Origin: Algiphilus sp.
GTDB taxonomy: Bacteria; Pseudomonadota; Gammaproteobacteria; Nevskiales; Nevskiaceae
Direction of reading: 5' to 3'
Assembly: GCA_022763315.1 (NCBI GenBank)
Contig: JALEHA010000179.1
Span: 1-49,724 of the forward strand
Length of the DNA: 49,724 nt
The position numbers and the translations under genes were made by a program. Shown piece after piece: positions 8,879 to 16,221 of this stretch (position 1 is the first letter of the stretch; each line of letters opens with the position of its first letter). Under the pieces are notes generated by a model that saw only the letters and a list, made by a program, of their open reading frames with translations, made no database searches and was not told the DNA's origin.

Positions 8879-10422
8879 GCAGCGCCGGGGTCTTGACGGT
8901 GGGCCGCGGCCGCGTCGCGGATGGCGGCGCGGGCCTCGCTCGATTTGCGGCGTAGATTGTTGATCTGCATCTTCAGCCGAGGGTGGCCGGCATAGCGGTC
9001 TTCGTGCCGATCCAGAAAGTCCCAGTACAGCGAGGTAAAGGGGCAGGCCTTGGGCCCGGTCGCCTGATCGGGGCGGTAGCGGCAGTTGCGGCAGTAGTTC
9101 GACATGCGGTCGATGTACTTTCCGGAAGCCACGTAGGGCTTGGACGCCATCACACCGCCGTCGGCCCATTGGCTCATGCCGATGACGTTGGGCAGCTCCA
9201 CCCACTCGACCGCGTCGACGTAGATGGCGAGATACCAGTCGTTGATGGCGCGCGGCTGTACCCCCAGCAGCAGGGCATACAGTCCGGTCACCATCAGGCG
9301 TTGGATGTGGTGGGCGTAGCCGTAGCGCAGGGTGCCGTCCAGGGTGTCGGAGAGACAGGCCATGCCGGTTTGGCCATTCCAGAAGAAGGCGGGCAGGGGC
9401 TGTTGCGCTTCCAGCGCGTTCTCGTCCCGGTAGTCCGGCATGCGCGCCCAGTAGAGGCCGCGTACATACTCGCGCCAGCCGAGGATCTGGCGAATGAAGC
9501 CTTCGACGGCGGCAATGGGAGCATGGCCATCGCGCCAGGCGGCTTCGGCGTCGGCGCAGGCGCGCATCGGGTCGAGCAGCTTGAGGTTGAGCGCGCAGGA
9601 CAGGCGTGCGTGGAACAGCCAGGGTTCGCCGGTCCACATCGCATCCTGGAACTGACCGAAGCGGGGCAGCCGGTGCGTGATGAAGTCCTCCAGCGCGGCT
9701 TCCGCCTGCTTTGCCGTCACCGGCCAGTCGAAGTGTTCCAGGCTGCCGGGGTGGTCCGGGAAATGCCGTTCGACGTCCTTGATGACCTGTTGCGTGCACG
9801 CGTCCGGGGCAAAGGACAACGGCGCCGGCAGGGTGCCCGGCCCGTCCCGGCCGAAGCTGTCGCGGTTGTCGGCATCAAAATTCCACTGTCCACCAGCGGG
9901 CTCCTTGCCCTCCATGAGGAGCCCGGTCTGCTGACGCATGCGGCGATAGAAGTGCTCCATGCGTGGTTGCTTGCGTCCTTCCAGCCACTGCGAGAATGCG
10001 TCGCGCGTGCAGAGAAAGTGGGTATCCGCGTGCACCTCGAGGGGCAGACCGCGCGCGCTCGCGCAGGCATCGAGGGCCTGCTGGATGTCGTACTCTCCGG
10101 CCTCGGTCATGCGCAGCCCATCCACGGCCATTTCGCTCAGCGTGGCAGCGAGGGCATCGTCGAGGGTGTCATGCGTGTGGGACCCCAGCGGAAGGTAATG
10201 CACCCGCCAACCGCTCTCTCTGAGTTGATCGGCAAAATGCCGCATGGCGCTGAGGAAGACCGCGATGCGGGCCTTGTGCGACCACACCTTGTTGCCCTCA
10301 GCGAGGCATTCGCACATCCACACCGTGTCGCGGGCGGGGTCCGCCGCCTGCAGGGCCGGGTTCTGCAGCGACAGCTGGTCGCCGAGAACGATGACCAGCC
10401 GGTGGGCGCCTTGCGGGCTCAT
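8875..10422 (-). CDS. phrB: FeS-BCP cryptochrome/photolyase (PhrB-type (6-4) photolyase)
   Basis: A 515-residue photolyase of the bacterial iron-sulfur class, which repairs UV-induced (6-4) photoproducts with FAD and light. Four cysteines at 356, 444, 447 and 460 have spacings of 88, 3 and 13 residues, identical to those of the [4Fe-4S] ligands I recall for Agrobacterium PhrB (350, 438, 441, 454). N-terminal LVIVLGDQLSLQNPAL is typical of the alpha/beta antenna domain, and the FAD region includes LGWREYVRG and NDWYLAIYVDAVEWV. The ATG at 10422 overlaps the DUF2256 stop (ATGA), so the two are cotranscribed. Upstream extension of the frame is rejected for that reason. Confidence 0.94.
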   Translation of the reverse strand: MSPQGAHRLVIVLGDQLSLQNPALQAADPARDTVWMCECLAEGNKVWSHKARIAVFLSAMRHFADQLRESGWRVHYLPLGSHTHDTLDDALAATLSEMAVDGLRMTEAGEYDIQQALDACASARGLPLEVHADTHFLCTRDAFSQWLEGRKQPRMEHFYRRMRQQTGLLMEGKEPAGGQWNFDADNRDSFGRDGPGTLPAPLSFAPDACTQQVIKDVERHFPDHPGSLEHFDWPVTAKQAEAALEDFITHRLPRFGQFQDAMWTGEPWLFHARLSCALNLKLLDPMRACADAEAAWRDGHAPIAAVEGFIRQILGWREYVRGLYWARMPDYRDENALEAQQPLPAFFWNGQTGMACLSDTLDGTLRYGYAHHIQRLMVTGLYALLLGVQPRAINDWYLAIYVDAVEWVELPNVIGMSQWADGGVMASKPYVASGKYIDRMSNYCRNCRYRPDQATGPKACPFTSLYWDFLDRHEDRYAGHPRLKMQINNLRRKSSEARAAIRDAAAAHRQDPGAA

Positions 10423-10583
10423 GGGCGTGCGCTGCGCCGTTGCCTGCGGCAGCGCTCGGAGCAGTAGCGCACTTCTTCCCACACATCCGCCCATTTGCGA
10501 CGCCACTCGAAGGGGCGCTGGCAAACGGCGCAGATTTTCTCTGTTTTGGGTTCTCGCCGGCGGCGTTGGCTCGCGGGTTTCAT
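10419..10583 (-). CDS. DUF2256 small zinc-finger-like protein
   Basis: A 54-residue basic protein with two cysteine pairs, C18-x2-C21 and C41-x3-C45, in the context ICAVCQRPFEWRRKW and RYCSERCRRQR. This is the DUF2256 signature, and genes of this family often sit immediately upstream of FeS-BCP photolyases. The start at 10583 gives the usual length, and its TGA overlaps the photolyase ATG by 4 bp. A zinc-binding role is inferred from the cysteine pattern; the biological function is unknown, and co-occurrence suggests help with photolyase maturation or DNA binding. Confidence 0.88.
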   Translation of the reverse strand: MKPASQRRRREPKTEKICAVCQRPFEWRRKWADVWEEVRYCSERCRRQRRSARP

Positions 10584-10831
10584 CGCCGGATTATCAACGG
10601 CAGCGCTTGGGTTCCGCGTCGCTGTCTGGAACCTCAATTGGACAGGCGGGCCATGGCTGCTCCACAAGGATTCTCGGAGCCAGGCCAGAGACGGCGCTGC
10701 GGTGTCAGCCGACGACGCGAACAGTCGACATTTTCCGACTAGGCAGTCTGCGGACGGGTGCGCATGATGCGGGTCGGATCGTGGAGAAACGCCGAGAGGA
10801 TGCAAGGCCTCAACCGGCGAGGAAGGCAAGG

Positions 10832-11188
10832 ATGCACCGACAACGGCAGGATGCCGCAACGCAGGCAGTGCACTTTCACGCCGCGGACGATACCACCAGG
10901 TCGGAGCCAAGCTGTCCGGTGGTGGAGTTGGACGCGCAGGGACAGTTGCTGATCGACGGCCGCTGGCAACCCTATTCGACCCTGTTCAACGCGGAAGCGC
11001 GCGCTGAGCGGCGTCCCGAAGAACTATTGCGGCTGGCTCGCCGCCATGGCCTGGTACGCGATTGCGTCATCCGTCGAGATGGCGACGGTATCCCCCGACC
11101 GCAGCGCATTGCGCTGCAGGCATTGCGCGATGCGCAGGGCAAGCTCGTGGGCTTTCGCGAGTTTCGGATGTTCAAAGCGAGCGAGTAG
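10832..11188 (+). CDS. Hypothetical protein, 118 aa
   Basis: Not recognised. The predicted product is soluble and charged, with no signal peptide or membrane segment. It opens MHRQRQDAATQAVHFHAAD, then has ELDAQGQLLIDGRWQPYST and an Arg-rich helix (about 55-80), and ends GKLVGFREFRMFKASE. A purine-rich stretch (GAGGAAGG) lies just before the ATG at 10832. The reading frame extends further upstream, but that part runs through the DUF2256/photolyase promoter region and looks non-coding. It ends about 50 bp before the tRNA half-copy. It could be a genuine lineage-specific gene. Confidence 0.55.
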   Translation: MHRQRQDAATQAVHFHAADDTTRSEPSCPVVELDAQGQLLIDGRWQPYSTLFNAEARAERRPEELLRLARRHGLVRDCVIRRDGDGIPRPQRIALQALRDAQGKLVGFREFRMFKASE

Positions 11189-11237
11189 CGCGGGGCAGGG
11201 CGAGCGCTGCGCGTAGCTTGTATCATGCGTGCGGTAC

Positions 11238-11277
11238 GCGCCTGTAGCTCAGTTGGATAGAGTGTCGGCCTCCGAAG
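11238..11277 (+). pseudogene. 5' half-copy of tRNA-Arg(CCG)
   Basis: Forty bases match positions 1-40 of the intact tRNA-Arg that starts 83 bp downstream, with two C-to-T differences. The match covers the acceptor 5' strand, D arm and the anticodon loop, and stops in the 3' side of the anticodon stem. No T arm or CCA follows, so it cannot fold as a tRNA. The break point is the anticodon stem-loop, a common crossover site for tyrosine integrases. It is best read as a scar of an earlier integration or rearrangement. Confidence 0.85.
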
Positions 11278-11320
11278 GCACGAGTCATCTCCTTCGTCGC
11301 GTTACAGTGATGCAGTCAAA

Positions 11321-11397
11321 GCGCCCGTAGCTCAGCTGGATAGAGTGTCGGCCTCCGAAGCCGAAGGTCGCAGGTTCGAATCCTGCCGGGCGCGCCA
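11321..11397 (+). tRNA. tRNA-Arg (anticodon CCG)
   Basis: A complete 77-nt cloverleaf with encoded CCA. The acceptor stem is GCGCCCG paired with CGGGCGC, the D arm contains AGCTCAGCTGGATAGAGT, the anticodon stem-loop is TCGGC-CTCCGAA-GCCGA, and the T arm is GCAGG-TTCGAAT-CCTGC. The discriminator base is G, followed by CCA. Anticodon CCG reads CGG (arginine). An intrinsic terminator follows 13 bp later. The integrase cassette downstream suggests the gene served as an attachment site. Confidence 0.97.
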
Positions 11398-11410
11398 AAT
11401 CAATGACTTA

Positions 11411-11449
11411 GAGCCCGATCCTGGCTGCCAGCCGGATCGGGCTCTTTGC
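11411..11449 (+). terminator. Intrinsic terminator after tRNA-Arg
   Basis: An 11-bp stem GAGCCCGATCC / GGATCGGGCTC with a 12-nt loop that itself contains TGGC/GCCA, followed by TTTGCTTT. It lies 13 bp after the tRNA CCA, as expected for a tRNA transcription unit. Confidence 0.85.
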
Positions 11450-11519
11450 TTTGAGGTCCCCGCTGAGTCCGCGATGTGAATGCATCCCTCAGCGAAGCCG
11501 AGCGCGGCTCAAGACGCTT

Positions 11520-11558
11520 GAGACCAGCAGGGGACCACCTGGGGACCATCCGGGACCA
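11520..11558 (+). repeat. Four helically phased G(G/A)GACCA direct repeats
   Basis: GAGACCA at 11520 and GGGACCA at 11531, 11542 and 11552 are spaced 11, 11 and 10 bp, so they face the same side of the helix. They lie between the tRNA attachment gene and the regulator/integrase genes. Arm-type integrase sites or an operator array are both plausible; the sequence does not decide. Confidence 0.7.
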
Positions 11559-11607
11559 GCCAGAAGGGCGCGTGTCCGGGAATGACTGCATCCCCCGGGA
11601 CCGGGGA

Positions 11608-11841
11608 CTAGTCCGAGTGGTCGTCAGGAACGTGCTCGATCAGCTGCTCGATGCGGCACTTGAAATAGGTGCAGAGCAGGTCGAGATTGTCCGTATGCGT
11701 GTTGTATCCGCGCTTGTTGAGGATGCGGGATAGCGTGATCCGATGAATGCCGGTCGCGGACGAGATTTCGTTGACCGTGATCAAGCGCCCTTCCTGGAAC
11801 TGCCGTTCGGCCATCAGTTCACGCAGCCGGAATCGGATCAT
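11608..11841 (-). CDS. XRE-family (Cro/CI-type) transcriptional regulator
   Basis: A 77-residue helix-turn-helix protein. It begins MIRFRLRELMAER, followed by ITVNEISSATGIHRITLSRI, a classic Cro/CI HTH, and a C-terminal DNLDLLCTYFKCRIEQLIEH helix typical of the short YozG-like XRE group. I prefer the start at 11841 because family members begin MIR; an in-frame start at 11877 adds 12 residues. It is divergent from the excisionase-like gene, with 130 bp between them, and probably acts as the lysogeny-type repressor of the integrase cassette. Confidence 0.85.
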   Translation of the reverse strand: MIRFRLRELMAERQFQEGRLITVNEISSATGIHRITLSRILNKRGYNTHTDNLDLLCTYFKCRIEQLIEHVPDDHSD

Positions 11842-11971
11842 CGAAGGCCTGAGTCGGTCGAAATGCCCGCCACGCACGGGGTTGCATGGCTGGAGAGTCG
11901 GTATAGGTTGGATGTGTATCGAATGAGATACATACGAAGCACAAAGCCAACATTAACGACTGGAGTTAGCT

Positions 11972-12319
11972 ATGAGTATGTCACGAACCTACCTGACGGC
12001 AGCCGAGCTATCTGCTCGCATCAAGTACGACGCAAGGACAATCAGAAACCGGCTTGTCGACGCGGTACTGCTCGAGGGGGTGCATTACATTCGGCCCTTC
12101 GGCCGCCGAAAGATCCTCTTCATCTGGGAGGCGATCGAGAGGGACATGAGCCTGTCCACGGGTGACGCCGAGGCGACCGCAATGAGTAGCGGACTGGGCG
12201 AGAGGTCTGCGGATGACCTCGGAGAGGAGGCGTTGCAGAGCGAAGGAGCCTACGGGATGGGGCGGCTGGGCCCTTCAGAGCGCATTCCGATGGCGTCCGG
12301 GAGGTACTGCAATGGCTAG
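11972..12319 (+). CDS. Excisionase-like HTH DNA-binding protein
   Basis: A 115-residue protein whose first 60 residues, including TYLTAAELSARIKYDARTI and HYIRPFGRRKILFIWEAIE, form a winged-helix fold of the MerR/Xis/AlpA sort used by recombination directionality factors. The C-terminal half is low-complexity and unrecognised. GGAG lies 6 bp before the ATG. Its end overlaps the integrase start by 8 bp, which supports a xis-int operon. Recognition is by fold pattern and context, so the exact family is uncertain. Confidence 0.7.
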   Translation: MSMSRTYLTAAELSARIKYDARTIRNRLVDAVLLEGVHYIRPFGRRKILFIWEAIERDMSLSTGDAEATAMSSGLGERSADDLGEEALQSEGAYGMGRLGPSERIPMASGRYCNG

Positions 12320-13631
12320 CATCAATGTCCGAAGCGGCTACCTCTACTTCGATTTTCGCTTTCGAGGCGTTCGCTGCCGTGAGTACACGCGATTCACGGA
12401 CACGTCCGCCAACCGGAAGAAGATGAAGCGGATTCTCACCCGGATCGAAGCGGACATCTCGCTCGGCAGGTTCGAGTACGAGCGCTATTTTCCCGGAAGC
12501 CCCATGGCGACAAGGTTCCTGGGGCAGCGGGGCGCGGAGACGCGGGGGCAAGCAAGGCCGGATGCTCAGGGCCTGGATGATGCAGCACCGGCGTTGCCGG
12601 CGTTTGCGGAGTTCGCGGAAGGCTGGAAGCGAAACAAGCAGGTCGAATGGCGTCACAGCTACCGCGTGGCCATGGACTCGATCCTGAGGCATCACGTGCT
12701 TCCCGTCTTCGGTGACGTTCCGTTGAACGAGATCGACCGCTCCCTCGTCCTGGATTTCCGGACCAAGCTGTCACGCGAAGGAGATGATCTGAATGGGGTC
12801 GAGGGGCCTCAGAGGCGTGCCCTCGACCCATCGACCATCAATCGAATCGTCGGCGTGGTCCGCATGGTCCTCGATGAGGCCGCACTCCAGTACGGGTTTC
12901 AGAATCCCTGTACGAACATCAAGCGCCTGAAGCTGCGGCGAAAGGACATCGAGCCGTTCTCGATGGTGGAGATGCGAATGATCCTCGCGCGAGTGCGCAA
13001 GGACTATCACCCCTACTTGACATTCCGCTTCTTCACGGGCGTCCGGTCGGGTGAGGCGCACGGTCTCAGATGGAAGCATGTCGATTGGGAGCGGCGGCAG
13101 ATCCTGATCCGCGAGACCTTCATCGGAGGAAGGACGGAACAGACGAAGACGGACGGCTCGCAACGCGAGATCTACATGAGTCAGCCCGTCATCGAAGCGT
13201 TGATCGCTCAGCGTCCGGAAGGCTACGACCACGCTTCCGAGCGCTTCTCCGAGGAATACGTCTTCCGTACCCGCAACGGCATGCCGATCAACAACACCAA
13301 CTTCAACAACCGGGTCTGGAAGCCGCTGCTTTGCCACCTCGGAATCAAGTATCGCCGGCCCTATCAGATGCGTCATACCTGCGCGACGCTCTGGCTGGCC
13401 GCAGGCGAGTCGCCCGAATGGATTGCCCGCCAGCTTGGGCACTCGACAACGGAAATGCTCTTCCGTACCTACAGCCGGTATGTGCCGAACCTCATGCGCA
13501 GGGACGGAAATGCGTTCGACACCCTCGTGACCGGTGCCCTCAATGGCGGGGTCGACAGTCCCGAACACGAGGGGGCAAGGCCCTCCAGCCAAGCGGTGCC
13601 GGCACATAAGCGGGGAGCTGTAAATGACTAA
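12312..13631 (+). CDS. Tyrosine recombinase / site-specific integrase
   Basis: A 439-residue integrase. The N-terminal arm-binding domain of DUF3596 type (ASINVRSGYLYFDFRFRG) is followed by a SAM-like core-binding domain (about 100-200) and the catalytic domain. Catalytic residues visible are Arg in FTGVRSGEAHGLRW, Lys in the TKTDGSQRE hairpin, Arg in QMRHTCATLWL, His in QLGHSTTEML and the nucleophilic Tyr in YSRY. The first His of the HxxR box is Tyr here (YQMR), a known variation. The start at 12312 is set by GGGAGG at 12298-12303. The longer frame from 12213 would run through the excisionase gene. With the tRNA-Arg upstream this marks an integrated element. Confidence 0.93.
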   Translation: MASINVRSGYLYFDFRFRGVRCREYTRFTDTSANRKKMKRILTRIEADISLGRFEYERYFPGSPMATRFLGQRGAETRGQARPDAQGLDDAAPALPAFAEFAEGWKRNKQVEWRHSYRVAMDSILRHHVLPVFGDVPLNEIDRSLVLDFRTKLSREGDDLNGVEGPQRRALDPSTINRIVGVVRMVLDEAALQYGFQNPCTNIKRLKLRRKDIEPFSMVEMRMILARVRKDYHPYLTFRFFTGVRSGEAHGLRWKHVDWERRQILIRETFIGGRTEQTKTDGSQREIYMSQPVIEALIAQRPEGYDHASERFSEEYVFRTRNGMPINNTNFNNRVWKPLLCHLGIKYRRPYQMRHTCATLWLAAGESPEWIARQLGHSTTEMLFRTYSRYVPNLMRRDGNAFDTLVTGALNGGVDSPEHEGARPSSQAVPAHKRGAVND

Positions 13632-13645
13632 TCATCGGAATCTGT

Positions 13646-13685
13646 TTGCCTCAGGTTGCCTCAGGTTGCCTCAGGTTGCCTCAGG
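13646..13685 (+). repeat. Four perfect tandem copies of TTGCCTCAGG
   Basis: A 10-bp unit is repeated four times without mismatch, immediately after the integrase stop. The last copy runs into AGG, creating TCAGGAGG, the Shine-Dalgarno site of the gene starting at 13697. A 10-bp unit is not a multiple of 3 but lies outside the coding region, so copy-number change would alter leader length only. Confidence 0.95.
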
Positions 13686-13696
13686 AGGCCGCAACC

Positions 13697-14029
13697 ATGG
13701 CTAAGACAAGGAAGGAACTCGAAGCGCTCCTCGCCAGTGAACTGACAGCCGTGGAGCTGCGGAGGCGCGCGGCGCGCATCTGCCCCCTGTTGCTCAATCA
13801 GGTCAGAGCCCTACCGGAAGGCATCGATCTGGTCTGCTTCGTCAGCGACTGCAGCAAGACCAACAATCGGATCGCTCTCATCGACTGGATCAACCGACAG
13901 CTCGATTGCCCGGTGTTTCAGGCTGCTGCTGAGTACCAACCGGAGGAGAGCCTGCTTCTGGATCGCCTGACCGGTCAGATCAGTACTCGGTTGGCTGCCA
14001 ATGATCATGACTGGGAGGCGGATCGGTGA
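13697..14029 (+). CDS. Hypothetical protein of the integrated element, 110 aa
   Basis: Not recognised by family. The product is a soluble alpha-helical protein starting MAKTRKELEALLASELT, with LRRRAARICPLLLNQVRAL and a middle segment EGIDLVCFVSDCSKTNNR. The ATG at 13697 is preceded by CAGGAGG at 13682-13688, supplied in part by the tandem repeat. The stop overlaps the GTG start of the HD-domain gene (GTGA), so the two form an operon. Element-encoded genes of this size beside integrases often have accessory mobilisation roles, but nothing visible proves this. Confidence 0.7.
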   Translation: MAKTRKELEALLASELTAVELRRRAARICPLLLNQVRALPEGIDLVCFVSDCSKTNNRIALIDWINRQLDCPVFQAAAEYQPEESLLLDRLTGQISTRLAANDHDWEADR

Positions 14030-14976
14030 TCGCTGCAAGGCGCAGTGATCATCCGGAGCTCGCCTGCGGAGACCTCGGCTGGCTGTCCCAACAGCCTGTT
14101 GGCTTGCACGGTAGCGTGTACTGGCTAAGCGAGGTGCAGCACCGTCAGAAGCGCACCGATGGAGCGCGTTACGCGCGACTGGTCCTCGACGATGCCCGCG
14201 GCGTAGTCATTGGTCTGCTCTGGCCCGAGTGGCTCCACCAGCTCGGTGACGTTCAATTGCCCGGCCCCGTCTTCGTGATCGGCCGGTTCCGTGGCGAGGG
14301 CGACGACCGATGCCTGCACGTTGAGCGCTTGCGGCCAGTGAGCGGAGAAGTCCTCGAAACAGGCGCAGGGCTGCTACCCCGCAGGCTATGCCCGGTGGTG
14401 GCGCTGTCATGGCTTGATGAGCTGGTCGCTTTTGAGTGCGGCCTCACCGGCCCATTGCGCCGCTTTCTCGGCGATGTGCTCAGGGATCCCCGAAGCGGGA
14501 CCCCCTTTATGCGCTGCAAGGCCAGCCAGAATCATCACCACGCTTGGCCCGGTGGTCTGCTCGCACATTCGATGGCGATGCTGCCGCTCGTTTCGTTGCT
14601 GGTGGAGACAGTGATGCCGGACGCCGAGGATGCCACCCCCCTCACGTAGATCGGTCTGCTTCTGCATGACGTCGGCAAGGTGCTGACGGTGGGCGAGAGC
14701 GTTCGTCCGATAGCTGTTGGGACAGCCAATCCGACGCACGAAGCCATCGGTCTGGAGCTGATGCACCCTCACCTGGCGAGACTCCGATCGTTCGCCCCGG
14801 ACCAGGCCCGCGTTCTGCATTACCTCTTCGCCTACCTGGCTGCCGATCCCAGGCAGCGCGGTTACCCGGAGAGTCTCCTCGTGGACGTCGTGCGGCAGCT
14901 CGATCAGCTCAGTACGGCGATGGATCTCGGCAGGGGGCTGATGCCCGCATCCAGCCCTCCAGCGCAATCCGGGTAG
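14026..14976 (+). pseudogene. HD-domain protein interrupted by an in-frame TAG
   Basis: One reading frame runs from GTG 14026 to 14976 but contains TAG at 14647-14649. The upstream part (207 aa) has an OB-fold-like N-terminus and the HD-superfamily region NHHHAWPGGLLAHS; downstream of the stop the frame continues IGLLLHDVGKVLTVG, the HD metal motif, then a helical tail. The second copy near 15780 reads CAG at the equivalent position, so the stop most likely arose by C-to-T change. The arrangement resembles YhaM-like nucleases and the HD parts of element-borne helicase/relaxase proteins; I cannot choose between them. GGGAGG precedes the GTG start. Confidence 0.75.
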
Positions 14977-15140
14977 CGCCGGCGACCCTTTTGCGGCGCA
15001 ATCCACCGGTTCCATGAAATGCGGGACAGCGCGGCATTGGCGGCGTGGCGGTCGAATCGGTTCGGGTCGAAACCTTCCCCGGCCCATGCGAGGAATTCGC
15101 GGGCTGCCAGCGATCTCGGGTCCCGGAGGGCGTTGAGCAC
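14904..15140 (-). pseudogene. Fragment resembling the C-terminus of pRiA4b ORF-3 family proteins
   Basis: On the minus strand the frame reads LNALRDPRS, AAREFLAWAGEGFDPNRFD and HAANAALSRI. This is the typical C-terminal pattern of plasmid pRiA4b ORF-3-like proteins (FLEAL-x-DP, then FDPE-x-FD and an NAAL helix). There is no start or N-terminal domain; homology stops at about 15140, exactly where IS481-like sequence begins. It is therefore a truncated remnant left at the transposon junction. The frame runs on into the 3' end of the HD pseudogene. Confidence 0.55.
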
Positions 15141-15543
15141 GGTGCACGCCGACGAAACCGGGCGCAGCGCCTGCCGAGCGCTGATCCAGGCCATCCGCTA
15201 CTACCGGGGCTTCGGCATCACCATCGAGCCTGTCATGACCGACAACGGGGCCTGCTACAAGTCCCAACGCTTCGCCAGGTTGCTCCGCCGGCTGGGTATC
15301 CGCCACGTGCGCACAAAACCCTAACACCCCACGCACCAACGGCAAGGCCGAGCGCTTCATCCAGACCGCCCTGCGCGAATGGGCCTACGCCCGCAGCTAC
15401 GACAACGCCGACCAGCGCACCGAGCATCTGCCCGCTTGGCTCCACCAGTACAACTGGCACCGACCACATGCCAGCCTGAACTACCAGCCACCCGTCAGCG
15501 CCCTAGGCTTATCTGTGAACAACCTGGTGGGTTTACACAGCTA
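15139..15543 (+). mobile_element. IS481-family transposase remnant (C-terminal half, frameshifted)
   Basis: The retained part is the DDE/rve catalytic region: IEPVMTDNGACYKSQRFA, then IRHVRTKP, and after a one-base insertion near 15322 TPRTNGKAERFIQTALREWA and YNWHRPHASLNYQPPVS. These are IS481-family signatures. The extra A makes a TAA in the original frame, so the gene is dead. The N-terminal half is missing. The end CTGTGAACAACCTGG...TTTACACA at 15513-15539 is the right terminal repeat, overlapping the last codons as in other IS481 elements. Confidence 0.85.
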
Positions 15544-15636
15544 GTAGGTCATCTCCCAAGTAGCGGTCGTACTTCTCGGATTCCTTGTTCTTAACCCGAC
15601 TTGCCAATACGTGAGGGGGTGGCATCGGCTCCGTGA

Positions 15637-16100
15637 GAATATTGGCATCCCGTTCATGCGTTGCAAGGCCAGCCAGAATCATCATCACGCGTGGCCCGGC
15701 GGTCTGCTCGCGCATTCGATGGAAATGCTGCCGCTCGTAGTGCCGCTGGTGGAGGCGACAATGCCGTTCGAGAGAATGCGGTCGCACTCGTACAGATCGG
15801 ATTGCTTTTGCATGACGTCGAAAAGGTCCTGACCGTGGGCGAGAGCGTCCGCCCGAAAGGCGTTGAGGGGGGGCGCCAGTCACGAAGTCGTGGGCCGGCA
15901 GTTGATGCTCCCCCACTTGGATGTCACGGGCGGGCGCTCCAGTACAGGTCTGCGTTCTGGACTACTTCTTTGCCTACTTGGCTGCCGACCCCAGGCAACT
16001 CGGCTACCCAAAGAGCCTTATCGTCGACATTGTGCAACAGTTCTATCAGCTGAGCACAGCAACAATTCTCGGCAAAAGTCTGATGCCCGGCTGCGAATGA
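15637..16100 (+). pseudogene. Second, more decayed copy of the HD-domain gene
   Basis: Nucleotide similarity to 14496-14960 is obvious, for example TGCAAGGCCAGCCAGAATCA at both sites, but this copy lacks the N-terminal third and has several frameshifts. Fragments readable in different frames are ASQNHHHAWPGGLLAHSMEM, IGLLLHDVEKVLTVGESVRP and a helical tail ending KSLMPGCE. The HD motif Gly is replaced (HDVEK for HDVGK). The two copies flank the IS481 remnant. The 90 bp between the IS end and this copy hold no recognised gene. Confidence 0.8.
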
Positions 16101-16114
16101 CAGCGCCGAACACT

Positions 16115-16200
16115 GGCCGTTTCCTGACAAGGTGGTGGGCGGCGGCCCAACCGACCGAGCCGCTGCCGACCACCACGGAATCGAATTGTCCGGACACCAT
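16115..16200 (-). pseudogene. N-terminal stub of an AlkJ-like GMC alcohol dehydrogenase
   Basis: Downstream of the P450 gene, on the same strand and 21 bp after its stop, an ATG opens GQFDSVVVGSGSVGWAAAH. This matches the FAD-binding start of GMC-family alcohol dehydrogenases (FDYVVVGSGSAGC...AHRL). After about 25-30 codons the similarity ends where the HD-pseudogene remnant begins. CYP153 operons in other hydrocarbon degraders often carry such a dehydrogenase next, which supports the reading. The stub is far too short to be functional. Confidence 0.65.
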
Positions 16201-16221
16201 GCGGATTGGCTGCGCCGCGCC

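Noticed and set aside
7895..9799. Long minus-strand open frame across the epimerase and photolyase genes
   Set aside because: It overlaps two identified genes and has atypical composition.
11238..11397. Two complete tandem tRNA-Arg genes
   Set aside because: The first copy lacks the T arm and 3' acceptor strand; it cannot fold as a tRNA.
13646..13685. CRISPR-like array
   Set aside because: The 10-bp units have no spacers between them and no cas genes are nearby; it is a plain tandem repeat.
14647..14649. TAG in the HD-domain gene as programmed read-through or recoding
   Set aside because: The second copy has CAG at the same place and both copies are otherwise decaying, so a nonsense mutation is simpler.
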